A stretch of DNA of 64,000 bases from Streptomyces cinnabarinus (GTDB lineage Bacteria > Actinomycetota > Actinomycetes > Streptomycetales > Streptomycetaceae). Location: positions 7,440,001-7,504,000 of the forward strand of contig NZ_CP114413.1 of NCBI RefSeq assembly GCF_027270315.1, given 5' to 3'. Position numbers and translations under genes: made by a program. Numbering within the stretch: the stretch's first letter is position 1; each line of letters starts with the position of its first letter. Under the pieces are notes generated by a model, which made no database searches, was not told the origin of the DNA, and worked only from the letters and a program-made list of their open reading frames with translations. Shown here piece after piece: positions 7,182 to 14,969 of this stretch.

Positions 7182-8328
7182 CCTCGTTCCCGCGAGCGGC
7201 ACCGTCCACTGGGTCGGCGCCGGGCTGTCCACCGGCAGCGGTCTGGCCCGGCTGTGCGAGACGGCCGGACGGGTCCGGCTGTGGCACCGCACCGAGGAGC
7301 GCGCCGCGGCGGCCCTGGCCGAGCGGGGCCTGACCGGACGCGCCGAGCCCCGCGCGTACACAGTCCCCGCGCTGACCGCCGAACTCGCCCCCGGCGATGT
7401 CGTCGTGTCGATGCTGCCCGCGCCCGAGCACGCCGGACTGCTGGCCGCCTGTGTGGCCCGGCGGGCCCACTTCGCCTGCTCCAGCTATGTGTCGGACGCC
7501 GTACTGGAACAGGTGCCCGCGGCGGCCGGGGCCGGTCTGGTCGTCCTCACGGAGGCGGGCCTCGACCCGGGCATCGACCACCTCTTCGCCCACTCCCTCG
7601 TCGCCCGCGCCCGCGAGGCCATCGGCGACGCCACGGCGGCCTCGTACCGGCTGACCTCGTACTGCGGCGGAGTCCCGGCCGAGCCGAACGACTTCCGGTA
7701 TCGCTTCAGCTGGGCACCCGGCGGGGTGCTGGGCGCCCTGCGCTCACCCGCGCGCTACATCGAGGACGGGGTCGAGACCACGGCGGTCCGTCCCTGGGAG
7801 GCGACCCGGCGGCACACGGTGGAGGGCGAGGCGTTCGAGGTCTACCCCAACCGGGACAGCCTCCCCTTCGTCGCGCAGTACGAGCTGCCGCCGGAGTGGA
7901 AGCCCCGCACCTTCGTCCGCGGCACGCTGCGGCTGGAGGGCTGGCTGCGCGCCTGGGACTCGGTCTTCGAGGAGCTGAAGGGCGGCGACGACGACCGGAT
8001 CGCCGCGCTGGCCCGGGAGTTGGCGGCGCGGTATCCCACGACGGACGCCGACCGGGACCGGGTGGTGCTGGCCGTCTCCCTCGATGTGCAGGGCACCGAC
8101 GGGCAGACCTGGACGGGCGGCTGTCTGCTCGATCTGGTCGGCGACGAGGAGGAGAGCGCGATGGCCCGTTGTGTCTCCCGGCCGCTCGCCCTCGGTGTCA
8201 CCCACATCCTGGACGGCTCACTGCCGCCGGGCCTGAGCCGTGCCGCGGAGACGGCGGCACGGTCGGCCCGGTGGCTGCGTGAACTGGCCCTGGACGGCCT
8301 GGAGTTCACGCTGCGGGTCAGTCGGTGA
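7174..8328 (+). CDS. Saccharopine dehydrogenase family protein, glutamate-forming/reductase type (Lys9-like)
   Basis: This 384-residue protein starts at GTG 7174, eight bases inside the previous gene, behind a GGAAGGGG ribosome site. The N-terminal Rossmann region (VHWVGAGLSTGSGLARLC, then VVVSMLPAPEHAGLLAACVA) and the TEAGLDPGIDHLFAHSLVARA motif are typical of saccharopine reductases. Those enzymes interconvert saccharopine with aminoadipate semialdehyde and glutamate. The late segment VLAVSLDVQGTDGQTWTGGCLLDLVGDEEESAMARCVS resembles the C-terminal saccharopine-binding domain. Homologues also include other opine-type enzymes, so the exact substrate is an inference from its coupling to the Lys1-like gene. 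Its 3' end overlaps the convergent serine hydrolase gene by 11 bases. Confidence 0.8.
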   Translation: MTDLVPASGTVHWVGAGLSTGSGLARLCETAGRVRLWHRTEERAAAALAERGLTGRAEPRAYTVPALTAELAPGDVVVSMLPAPEHAGLLAACVARRAHFACSSYVSDAVLEQVPAAAGAGLVVLTEAGLDPGIDHLFAHSLVARAREAIGDATAASYRLTSYCGGVPAEPNDFRYRFSWAPGGVLGALRSPARYIEDGVETTAVRPWEATRRHTVEGEAFEVYPNRDSLPFVAQYELPPEWKPRTFVRGTLRLEGWLRAWDSVFEELKGGDDDRIAALARELAARYPTTDADRDRVVLAVSLDVQGTDGQTWTGGCLLDLVGDEEESAMARCVSRPLALGVTHILDGSLPPGLSRAAETAARSARWLRELALDGLEFTLRVSR

Positions 8329-9547
8329 CGGCTTCGTGCACCAGCCGCTTGAGGTCCGGGAACATGGTGTGTGAGGCCTTCGGCCGGACCTGCGTCATGA
8401 ACTGGACCGTCAGATCGCGGACCGGGTCGATCCAGAAGGTCGTGGTCGCCGCGCCGCTCCAGCCGTAGGTGCCGAGGCTCGCGGGAGCCCTGGTGCGGGC
8501 CGGGTCGACGACCATGGAGACACCGAGGCCGAAGCCCATGCCGTCGTTGCCGGGTTCGTCATGGGCCGGGTGGCTGCCGAAGGAACGCAGGTCGGCGCCG
8601 CCCGGGAGGTGGTTGGAGGTCATCAGGTCGACCGTCTCCGGGGCGAGCAGCCGGGTGCCGTCGAGTTCGCCGCGGCGGCGCAGCAGCTCCATGAACCGGT
8701 GGATGTCGTGCGCCGAGGCCGCCATGCCGCCGCTGCCGGACAGGAACCGGGGACGGCCGTGCAGGGGCAGCCCGGGGATCGGGGTTATCCCGCCGCTCTC
8801 GGTCGCGCCGTACAACTCGGCGAGCCGGTCCGCCTGTTCGTCCGTGACGCAGAATCCGGCGTCGGTCATGCCGAGCGGGCCGAAGACGCGCTCGGCCATG
8901 AACTCGTCGAGCGGCTGCCCCGAGACGACCTCGATGACCCGGCCGAGGACATTGCTGGCGACCGAGTAGTTCCACTGCGTCCCCGGGTCGAACTGGAGCG
9001 GCAGGCTCGCGTACACGTCGACGGTCTCGGCCAGGTTCGAGCCGGGCAGCACCGCGGAGTCCAGGTGGGCGTCGCGATACAGGGCGTCGACCGGGTGGCA
9101 GTGGTAGAACGCGAAGGTCAGGCCCGCCGTGTGGGTCATCAGATGCCGGATCAGCAGCGGTCCCGCGGCCGGCCGGGTGCGGACGTCGGCGCCGGAGCCC
9201 GAGACGTGCACCCGCGGTGCGGCGAAGGCCGGGAGGTGGCGGCCCACCGGGTCATCGAGCCCGAGCCTGCCCTCCTCCACCAGCAGCAGCGCGGCGACGG
9301 AGGTGACCGGCTTGGTCATGGAGTAGATCCGCCAGAGCGTGTCGGCCGCCACCGGCCGTGCGGCGGCCACGTCCCGCAGACCGTGCGTGGTCAGATGGGC
9401 GACACGTCCGCCACGGGAGACGGCGACCAGGAAGCCGGGCAGGCGCCCCTCGTCGACGTAGTGGGCGAAGTACTGGTCGAGGCGGTCCAGCGCCTTGGGG
9501 TCCAGGCCGACCTCGCCCGGTTCGACCTGTTGTCGCAGCAGTGCCAT
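8318..9547 (-). CDS. Beta-lactamase-family serine hydrolase (class C/EstB-like)
   Basis: This 409-residue protein has the serine beta-lactamase/penicillin-binding fold. The nucleophile motif S-x-x-K is SMTK (S76-K79) in LWRIYSMTKPVTSVAALLL. The Tyr motif is YSV in WNYSVASNVLGRVIE, and a late GSGGMAASAHDIHRF segment is typical of the esterase/D-aminopeptidase branch. No signal peptide is visible, so it is probably cytoplasmic and an esterase or peptidase, not a resistance enzyme. ATG 9547 is chosen because GAGGAG sits just upstream of it; a GTG at 9559 lies within that ribosome site. It stands between two unrelated units and converges on the saccharopine dehydrogenase operon. Confidence 0.85.
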   Translation of the reverse strand: MALLRQQVEPGEVGLDPKALDRLDQYFAHYVDEGRLPGFLVAVSRGGRVAHLTTHGLRDVAAARPVAADTLWRIYSMTKPVTSVAALLLVEEGRLGLDDPVGRHLPAFAAPRVHVSGSGADVRTRPAAGPLLIRHLMTHTAGLTFAFYHCHPVDALYRDAHLDSAVLPGSNLAETVDVYASLPLQFDPGTQWNYSVASNVLGRVIEVVSGQPLDEFMAERVFGPLGMTDAGFCVTDEQADRLAELYGATESGGITPIPGLPLHGRPRFLSGSGGMAASAHDIHRFMELLRRRGELDGTRLLAPETVDLMTSNHLPGGADLRSFGSHPAHDEPGNDGMGFGLGVSMVVDPARTRAPASLGTYGWSGAATTTFWIDPVRDLTVQFMTQVRPKASHTMFPDLKRLVHEAVTD

Positions 9548-9610
9548 CGCTCTCCTCACGAACGCGGGTGCCGAATGCTCCGGCCTACCCAGCCGGGGCG
9601 GCCCGCGATC

Positions 9611-10960
9611 TCATCGTCGCGCAGGAACACGTGTGCGGTCCCGCGGATCGCCGGGCTTCTTGTCGATCGAGGAGAAACGTCCCGGCAGGGCGTGGGCCGC
9701 CGCCATGCCGGCCACGGCGAGCGCGGCGAGGACCGCCAGCGGCAGCCGGGTACCCCCGTCGGCCGCCATGAGAGTGGTCGCCGCGGCGACGCCCAGGACC
9801 GGCCCGACGTTCATCGCGGTCTGCTGGAGCCCGCCCGCCACACCCGCCGACTCGACGGCGGCCTCCCGTACGACGACATGCGTGGCCGCCACCATCACCG
9901 TGCCGAACCCGGCCCCCAGCAACCCGAAGCCGGTGCCGAGGCCCAGGGTGTCCGACGCACGCGAGAGCAGCAGGATCCCCGCGCCGAGGAGGGCGAGCGC
10001 CGCCAGGGTGGTCCGGCGGGCCCCGACCCAGCGCAGCAGCACCGCGCAACAGGGCGCGGCGGCCACCATCAGCACGGCCAGCGGCAGACAGTGCAGCGCG
10101 GTCCGCCACGGGTCGAGGCCGAGGGTGTCCTGGAGGAGGTACGTGCCGGCGAACAAGGTGCCGGACAGCGCGGCCGAGGCGGCGGCCAGCGTGCCCAGCG
10201 CCGCGCCGACGGCCCGTTTGCCGATGACGTCCGGCGGCAGCAACGGGCTTGCCGTACGGCGTTCGTGACGCAGGAACAGGGCTCCGGCGACCGCCGTCAC
10301 CAGCAGGACGGGCGCCTGCTCCGGCAGGGCGACCAGGGCGTGCACCAGCGTGGCCAGGGTCGCCGCGAGCAGGAGCGCGCCGGGCAGGTCGAGCCGGACC
10401 GGGGACGTGGGGCGCGGGGTGCGGACGGCGAGGGCGAGCGCGCCGAAGACGAGCGCGGGCAGCACGTTCAGGAAGAACACGGCCCGCCAGCCGGAACCGG
10501 CCACCAGCGCCCCGCCCACGAGCGGACCGGCGGCGGCCGCCAACCCGATGGCGGCGGTCCGTACGGCGATCGGCGTCCGCAGCCGGTCCGGCGGGTAGGC
10601 GGCCCGCAGCATCCCGAGCGTGGTCGGCTGCAGCAGCGCGCCGAACACGCCCTGCACGACCCGGAGTCCGATCACCGCGCCGATCCCGGACGCCAGTGCG
10701 ATGCTCGCGGACGCGGCGCCGAAGCCGAGCATGCCGACGGCGAACAGCCGGTGGTGGCCGAACCGGTCGCCCAGTCGCCCGCCGAACACCAACAGGCTGG
10801 CCACCGCCACCAGATAGCCGGTGCTCGTCCACTGGACCTGAGCGTGACTCGCCCCCAGATCGCGCTGGAGCGCGGGCTGCGCCATGGTGAGCACGGTGCC
10901 GTCCAGGGCAACGATCACCGCTCCCGCCACGCTCGCGGCCAGCGTGAGACGAGGGTTCAC
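9611..10960 (-). CDS. MFS drug:H+ antiporter (DHA2/EmrB-QacA-type exporter)
   Basis: This 449-residue polytopic membrane protein has about 14 predicted hydrophobic helices. It shows the MFS motif LDGTVLTMAQPALQRDLGAS in helix 1, LVFGGRLGDRFGHHRLF (motif A) after helix 2, and GLRVVQGVFGALLQPTTLGML (motif C region). It probably exports a toxic small molecule. GTG 10960 is the best start because it overlaps the TetR stop (GTGA); longer frames add a non-hydrophobic, arginine-rich tail. It is the second gene of a TetR-exporter operon whose promoter carries an obvious palindrome, so it is probably induced by the exported compound. Confidence 0.85.
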   Translation of the reverse strand: MNPRLTLAASVAGAVIVALDGTVLTMAQPALQRDLGASHAQVQWTSTGYLVAVASLLVFGGRLGDRFGHHRLFAVGMLGFGAASASIALASGIGAVIGLRVVQGVFGALLQPTTLGMLRAAYPPDRLRTPIAVRTAAIGLAAAAGPLVGGALVAGSGWRAVFFLNVLPALVFGALALAVRTPRPTSPVRLDLPGALLLAATLATLVHALVALPEQAPVLLVTAVAGALFLRHERRTASPLLPPDVIGKRAVGAALGTLAAASAALSGTLFAGTYLLQDTLGLDPWRTALHCLPLAVLMVAAAPCCAVLLRWVGARRTTLAALALLGAGILLLSRASDTLGLGTGFGLLGAGFGTVMVAATHVVVREAAVESAGVAGGLQQTAMNVGPVLGVAAATTLMAADGGTRLPLAVLAALAVAGMAAAHALPGRFSSIDKKPGDPRDRTRVPARR

Positions 10961-11532
10961 GTCTCGTCCGGCCCGAGGTAGACCACCAGCACCGCATCCA
11001 CCATGCGGTCGAAGTCCTGGGTGCCGACGGCGAGTTGCAGACTGCCCCAGCCCCACAGCTGGCCCACGCCGTGCAGGTTCGCCCACAGCGCGCCCCCGAC
11101 CAGCCGGGCGTCGACGTCGGGGCGGACCCGGCCCACCAGCTCCACCAGCCGCCCGAACAGCGGCAGGCTGTGATCGCGCAGACCCAAGTGGCCGCTCTTC
11201 AGCAGATCGTGACGGAACATCAGCTCGTACATCCCGCGGCGCTCCACCGCGAACCGCAGATAGGCGTGGGCCAGCGCGGCCAGCCGGGCCCGCGGACCGC
11301 CGTTGTCGTCGGCGGCCCGCGTCGCCCTGTCCGCCAGCTCGACGAAGCCGCGGCGCGCGATGGCCGACAACAGCTCCAGATGCGTGGGGAAGTAGCGGCG
11401 CGGCGCCCCGTGCGAGACACCTGCCCGGCGGGCGATCTCCCGCAGGGTGAGCGCCTGGACGCCCTCGGCGGCGACCAGTTCCACCCCCACGTCGACCAGT
11501 CGTTCTCGTAGTCCTGCCTCGGATTCCGACAT
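10957..11532 (-). CDS. TetR-family transcriptional repressor of the adjacent exporter
   Basis: This 191-residue protein has a helix-turn-helix at residues 25-50 (LTLREIARRAGVSHGAPRRYFPTH) and a ligand-binding C-terminal domain with a PPPP-type TetR_C helix bundle. Its ATG lies only four bases from a double palindrome (11536-11568), so autoregulation is very likely. Transcription reads into the exporter gene through a GTGA overlap. The inducer is unknown. The divergent F420/PPOX gene may share the operator. Confidence 0.85.
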   Translation of the reverse strand: MSESEAGLRERLVDVGVELVAAEGVQALTLREIARRAGVSHGAPRRYFPTHLELLSAIARRGFVELADRATRAADDNGGPRARLAALAHAYLRFAVERRGMYELMFRHDLLKSGHLGLRDHSLPLFGRLVELVGRVRPDVDARLVGGALWANLHGVGQLWGWGSLQLAVGTQDFDRMVDAVLVVYLGPDET

Positions 11533-11535
11533 GTG

Positions 11536-11568
11536 CAGTGTCTATCAGGATTGGTAGACACTGTCTAC
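11536..11568. promoter_or_regulatory. TetR operator: two overlapping palindromes
   Basis: A perfect 9+9 inverted repeat (CAGTGTCTA at 11536-11544 and TAGACACTG at 11555-11563) overlaps a second near-perfect palindrome, GTAGACA-C-TGTCTAC at 11554-11568. The block lies between the divergent TetR and F420/PPOX genes and almost touches the TetR start, the classic position of a self-repressing TetR operator. The assignment to this TetR is inference from position. Confidence 0.7.
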
Positions 11569-11616
11569 GGATGGCTGCCGGGGGAACGTGGGGGACCGCC
11601 CGGGCGTTACCCGGAC

Positions 11617-12054
11617 ATGACTCAGGACCGGACTGAAGAGGACTTGCTGCACCTGCTCTCCGCGGGCCACGGCGGCGTACTGGTCACCCTCAAGCGCGAC
11701 GGCCGCCCCCAGCTGTCGAACGTCGCCCACGCCTACTACCCCGACGAACGGATCATCCGGGTCTCCCTCACGGACGACCGTGCCAAGACCCGTAATCTGC
11801 GCCGGGATCCGCGGGCCTCCTACCACGTGACCAGCGCCGACCGCTGGGCGTACACGGTGGCCGAGGGCACCGCCGATCTCACGCCGGTCGCCAAGGACCC
11901 GCACGACGACACCGTCGAGGAGCTGATCCGGCTGTACCGGGACGTCCAGGGCGAGCACCCCGACTGGGACGACTTCCGCGCCGCGATGGTCCGCGACCGG
12001 CGGCTGGTGCTGCGCCTGAAGGTGGAGCGGGCGTACGGAATCCCCGGCCGATGA
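11617..12054 (+). CDS. PPOX-class F420-dependent oxidoreductase
   Basis: This 145-residue single-domain split-barrel protein reads LLSAGHGGVLVTLKRDGRPQLSNVAHAY near its start and then RAKTRNLRRDPRASYHVT. Both are characteristic of the actinobacterial F420-binding branch of the pyridoxamine-phosphate-oxidase-like family. Such proteins reduce small molecules with reduced F420 or bind the cofactor; the substrate is unknown. ATG 11617 was chosen because the fold begins right after it. It is transcribed divergently from the TetR-exporter operon and may be under the same operator. Confidence 0.85.
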   Translation: MTQDRTEEDLLHLLSAGHGGVLVTLKRDGRPQLSNVAHAYYPDERIIRVSLTDDRAKTRNLRRDPRASYHVTSADRWAYTVAEGTADLTPVAKDPHDDTVEELIRLYRDVQGEHPDWDDFRAAMVRDRRLVLRLKVERAYGIPGR

Positions 12055-12168
12055 CCGCGTCCTAGGTCGCTCGGCGCAGGGCCGATGGCCGATGGTGCGG
12101 CGACTCCGCCCTGCCTAGGCTGCCCGGGAGAGCAGGAAGCCCGTCACCAGCCAGGACAAGAGGACCCG

Positions 12169-12579
12169 ATGCCCGTCAACGGCCGCAGTCACCTCCGTAT
12201 CGCCCGCCCGTCCCGCGACCTGGCCGCCGCCGAGCGGTTCTGGGGCGAGGGGCTGGGGCTGAGCGTCGTATGGCGGGCGGAGGGCGGGTCCGAACCCGGG
12301 GAGCACGATCTGCTGATGCTCGGCTGGCCCGACGCCGACTGGCATCTCGAACTCGTCCATGAGCCCGCCCGGCCCGTGGAGCCCCGGCCCACCGAGGAGG
12401 ACCTCCTCGTGATCTACGTCGACGGGCCCGTGCCGGAGGAGCTGGTGGCGCGGCTCGAAACGCACGGCGGCAAGCGGGTTGCCTCGCCCAACCCGTACTG
12501 GAACCAGTGGGGCGTCACGGTCGAGGACCCCGACGGCTACCGGCTCGTCCTGTGCGAGCGGGGCTGGTCCAACGCGTGA
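12169..12579 (+). CDS. VOC-family (glyoxalase/dioxygenase-like) protein
   Basis: This 136-residue protein reads HLRIARPSRDLAAAERFWGEGLGLSVVW at the start and NPYWNQWGVTVEDPDGYRLVLCE at the end. It thus has the paired beta-alpha-beta-beta-beta modules of the vicinal oxygen chelate superfamily. Metal-type residues appear as an initial His and a C-terminal Glu. It may be a small-molecule binding, resistance or isomerising protein; the sequence does not decide. The start at 12169 follows AGAGG. It ends at a strong hairpin terminator. Confidence 0.8.
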   Translation: MPVNGRSHLRIARPSRDLAAAERFWGEGLGLSVVWRAEGGSEPGEHDLLMLGWPDADWHLELVHEPARPVEPRPTEEDLLVIYVDGPVPEELVARLETHGGKRVASPNPYWNQWGVTVEDPDGYRLVLCERGWSNA

Positions 12580-12582
12580 CGG

Positions 12583-12620
12583 CCCGGACCCCGGAGCCTG
12601 CGTGGCATCCGGGGTCCGGG
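12583..12620. terminator. Bidirectional hairpin terminator
   Basis: A perfect 13-bp stem (CCCGGACCCCGGA at 12583-12595, its complement at 12608-12620) encloses a 12-base loop. It lies between the convergent VOC gene and the MHS transporter gene and can serve both. There is no U-tract, as is common in Streptomyces. Confidence 0.8.
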
Positions 12621-12640
12621 ACGGTCGGGTCGTCGTCGGG

Positions 12641-13987
12641 TCAGGCCGTCACCGTCTCCGGCTGGGCCGCCGCCACGGGCGTGCGCTCCCCGAGGTGTTC
12701 CGTCGGCACCTTGTGGGTCTCGCGGGCCGAGATCGCGGCGATCACCGGTGGGACACAGAGGGCGGCCGTGAACAGGGCCACCGCCGACCAGTTGTCGCCG
12801 TCCGGGCCCGCGATCTGCGCCGCGAAGGTCACCGCGAAACCGGCGACCGCGAAGCCGATCTGGGTACCGATCGCCATGCCGGACAGCCGGACCCGGGTGG
12901 AGAACATCTCGCCGTAGAACGACGGCCACACGCCGTTCGCGGCGCTGTAGACGACACCGAAGGTCACTATGCCGAGGAGCAGGGTCAGCGGGTAGTTGCC
13001 CGTCGAGATCGACCACAGGTAGAGGAACATCATCGCCGCGCTGCCCGCCGCGCCGGCCAGGAAGACCGGACGGCGCCCGATCCGGTCCGACAGCGTGGCC
13101 CACAGCGGGATCGCGGCGAGCGCGACCAGGTTGGCCAGCGCGCCCACCCACAGCATCGACGAACGGCTCATGCCGACGGAGTCGCTCGTCGCGTACGCCA
13201 GCGCCCACACCGTGAAGATCGTGCTCACCGAGGCCACCAGCGCGGCCGCCACCACCCGCAGCACATCCGCCCAGTGCTCGCGCATCAGCACCGCCAGCGG
13301 CAGCTTGACCACGCCCTCCGTCGCCGCCTGCTGCTCGAAGGCCGGGGTCTCGTCCAGCTTGCGGCGGATGACATAGCCGACCACGGCGACCGCGATGCTC
13401 ATCCAGAACGGCACCCGCCAGCCCCACGACAGCAACTGCTCCTCGGGGAGCGCCGCGATCGGGATGAAGACGAGGGTGGCGAGCAGCTGGCCGCCCTGGG
13501 TGCCGCTGAGGGTGAAGCTGGTGAAGAAGCCGCGCCGGTTCGGTGGCGCGTGTTCCAGCGTCATCGAGTTCGCGCTGGCCTGCTCGCCGGCCGCCGAGAT
13601 GCCCTGCAGGACCCGGCAGAGCACCAGCAGCACGGGAGCGAGCGTGCCGACCTGGTCCCGGGTGGGCAGACAGCCGATCAGGAACGTCGACAGGCCCATC
13701 AGGATCAGCGTGAAGACCATGATCTTCTTACGGCCGAGGCGGTCGCCGTAGTGGCCGAGGAAGAGCGCGCCGACCGGCCGGGCCGCGTACGCCACACCGA
13801 AGGTGGCCAGCGACAGCAGGGTCGCGGTGGCCGGGTCGGACTCGTCGAAGAAGACCTCGGGGAAGATCAGGGCGGCCGCGCTGCCGTAGATGAAGAAGTC
13901 GTAGTACTCCAGGGCGCTGCCGATCCAGGCAGCGGTCGCGGCTTTCTTCGGCTGCCCGGGCGGGGCGGCTGGGGTGGGGACGGACAC
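12641..13987 (-). CDS. MFS transporter of the metabolite:H+ symporter (MHS, ShiA-like) family
   Basis: This 448-residue polytopic membrane protein has about 12 helices. The opening AWIGSALEYYDFFIYGSAAALIFPEVFF and the motif GHYGDRLGRKKIMVFTLILMG are diagnostic of the MHS family (ShiA, ProP, KgtP). The GTG start at 13987 follows an AAAGGAG ribosome site. Uptake of shikimate, quinate or a related acid is inferred because the next genes encode a TetR regulator and QsuD- and QsuB-like enzymes, and because a TetR-type operator in its promoter matches the one before qsuD. Confidence 0.85.
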   Translation of the reverse strand: MSVPTPAAPPGQPKKAATAAWIGSALEYYDFFIYGSAAALIFPEVFFDESDPATATLLSLATFGVAYAARPVGALFLGHYGDRLGRKKIMVFTLILMGLSTFLIGCLPTRDQVGTLAPVLLVLCRVLQGISAAGEQASANSMTLEHAPPNRRGFFTSFTLSGTQGGQLLATLVFIPIAALPEEQLLSWGWRVPFWMSIAVAVVGYVIRRKLDETPAFEQQAATEGVVKLPLAVLMREHWADVLRVVAAALVASVSTIFTVWALAYATSDSVGMSRSSMLWVGALANLVALAAIPLWATLSDRIGRRPVFLAGAAGSAAMMFLYLWSISTGNYPLTLLLGIVTFGVVYSAANGVWPSFYGEMFSTRVRLSGMAIGTQIGFAVAGFAVTFAAQIAGPDGDNWSAVALFTAALCVPPVIAAISARETHKVPTEHLGERTPVAAAQPETVTA

Positions 13988-14054
13988 GGCGGCTCCTTTG
14001 AGGGAACTCCAACGTAGGCGGAGTGAGCGGAGGGGAGAAGGGCCGGTTCTTCGG

Positions 14055-14078
14055 CTAATTAACCCACTGGATAGTTAG
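14055..14078. promoter_or_regulatory. TetR-type operator upstream of the MHS transporter (CTAA-N16-TTAG)
   Basis: This 24-base element begins CTAATTAA and ends ATAGTTAG, within the 188-base gap before the transporter start. It has the same length and the same CTAA...TTAG ends as the element at 14927-14950, on the other side of the TetR gene. The inner bases differ, so it is probably a weaker site for the same regulator. Confidence 0.55.
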
Positions 14079-14175
14079 TCCCGGTGGGAAGGGATGTTGC
14101 GCCCGCGTTTCCCAGGTGTCAAGGGGTCCTGCCGTACGAGCCGGGACCGGGCGCTCCGCGCGCCCGGTGTCCGGG

Positions 14176-14841
14176 TCAGTCCGCCGCGCGCTCCGCGGTC
14201 AGGTAGGCGATCACCATGTCGCCGAGCATGGTGCGGTAGTGCTCGCGCTGGGCGGGGTCGATCAGGTCGCGGCCGAACAGCGCGCCGAAGGTGTGCCGGT
14301 TGGCGACCCGGAAGAAGCAGAACGAACTAATCATCGCGTGCAGGTCGACGGCGTCGACGTCGGCCGTGAACAGCCCGGACTCCTGCCCCGTCGCCAGGAT
14401 CCGGCGGATCACGTCCAACGCCGGGGAGCCGATCCTGCCGAGCTTCTCGGAGGCGGCGATGTGCTCGGCGCCGTGGATGTTCTCGATGCTGACCAGGCGG
14501 ATGAAGTCGGGGTGCGCCTCGTGGTGGTCGAAGGTCAGCTCCGCCAGCCGCCGGATCGCCGCGACCGGGTCCAGATGGTCGACGTCGAGCTGCTGCTCGG
14601 CCTCGCGGATCACCCCGTACGCCCTCTCCAGGACCGCCGTGAACAGCTGCTCCTTGCCGCCGAAGTAGTAGTAGATCATCCGCTTCGTGGTGCGGGTGCG
14701 GGCGGCGATCTCGTCGACCCGGGCGCCGTCGTAGCCGGCGCGCGCGAACTCCTGGGTCGCCACGTCGAGGATCTCGGCCTGGGTGCGGGCGGCGTCACGG
14801 ATGCGTCCGCCGTGCGATGCCTGTTCGTCGACGCTGGTCAT
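14176..14841 (-). CDS. TetR-family regulator of the shikimate/quinate catabolic genes
   Basis: This 221-residue protein has a helix-turn-helix near residues 40-62 (ARVDEIAARTRTTKRMIYYYFGGKEQLF), followed by a long TetR_C helical domain that begins with the family-typical VLERAYGVIREAEQQL. The ATG follows a GAAGGAA ribosome site. It lies between the transporter and the divergent QsuD/QsuB-like genes, each preceded by a 24-base CTAA-N16-TTAG palindrome. It therefore probably represses both units and is released by a pathway intermediate such as shikimate or protocatechuate. The effector identity is inference. Confidence 0.85.
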   Translation of the reverse strand: MTSVDEQASHGGRIRDAARTQAEILDVATQEFARAGYDGARVDEIAARTRTTKRMIYYYFGGKEQLFTAVLERAYGVIREAEQQLDVDHLDPVAAIRRLAELTFDHHEAHPDFIRLVSIENIHGAEHIAASEKLGRIGSPALDVIRRILATGQESGLFTADVDAVDLHAMISSFCFFRVANRHTFGALFGRDLIDPAQREHYRTMLGDMVIAYLTAERAAD

Positions 14842-14926
14842 CGGGTTCCTTCGGGCGAGGGACGGGTGTCGCGATTGTAAGAGCTGGGCGCCGGCGACTT
14901 CCTCTGCCCGGGGAAGGGTGCTATGA

Positions 14927-14950
14927 CTAACGTACTAGTTCGTACATTAG
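14927..14950. promoter_or_regulatory. TetR-type operator upstream of the QsuD-like gene (CTAA-N16-TTAG)
   Basis: This is an inverted repeat with arms CTAACGTAC (14927-14935) and GTACATTAG (14942-14950), 8 of 9 positions matching, around a 6-base spacer. It lies 19 bases before the GTG start of the dehydrogenase gene and inside the divergent TetR promoter region. A sister site is at 14055-14078. Confidence 0.7.
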
Positions 14951-14969
14951 CTGCCACTGGAGGTCCGCG

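Noticed and set aside
8318..9547. Beta-lactamase resistance gene
   Set aside because: SMTK and YSV fit the esterase/peptidase branch, and no signal peptide for export is visible.
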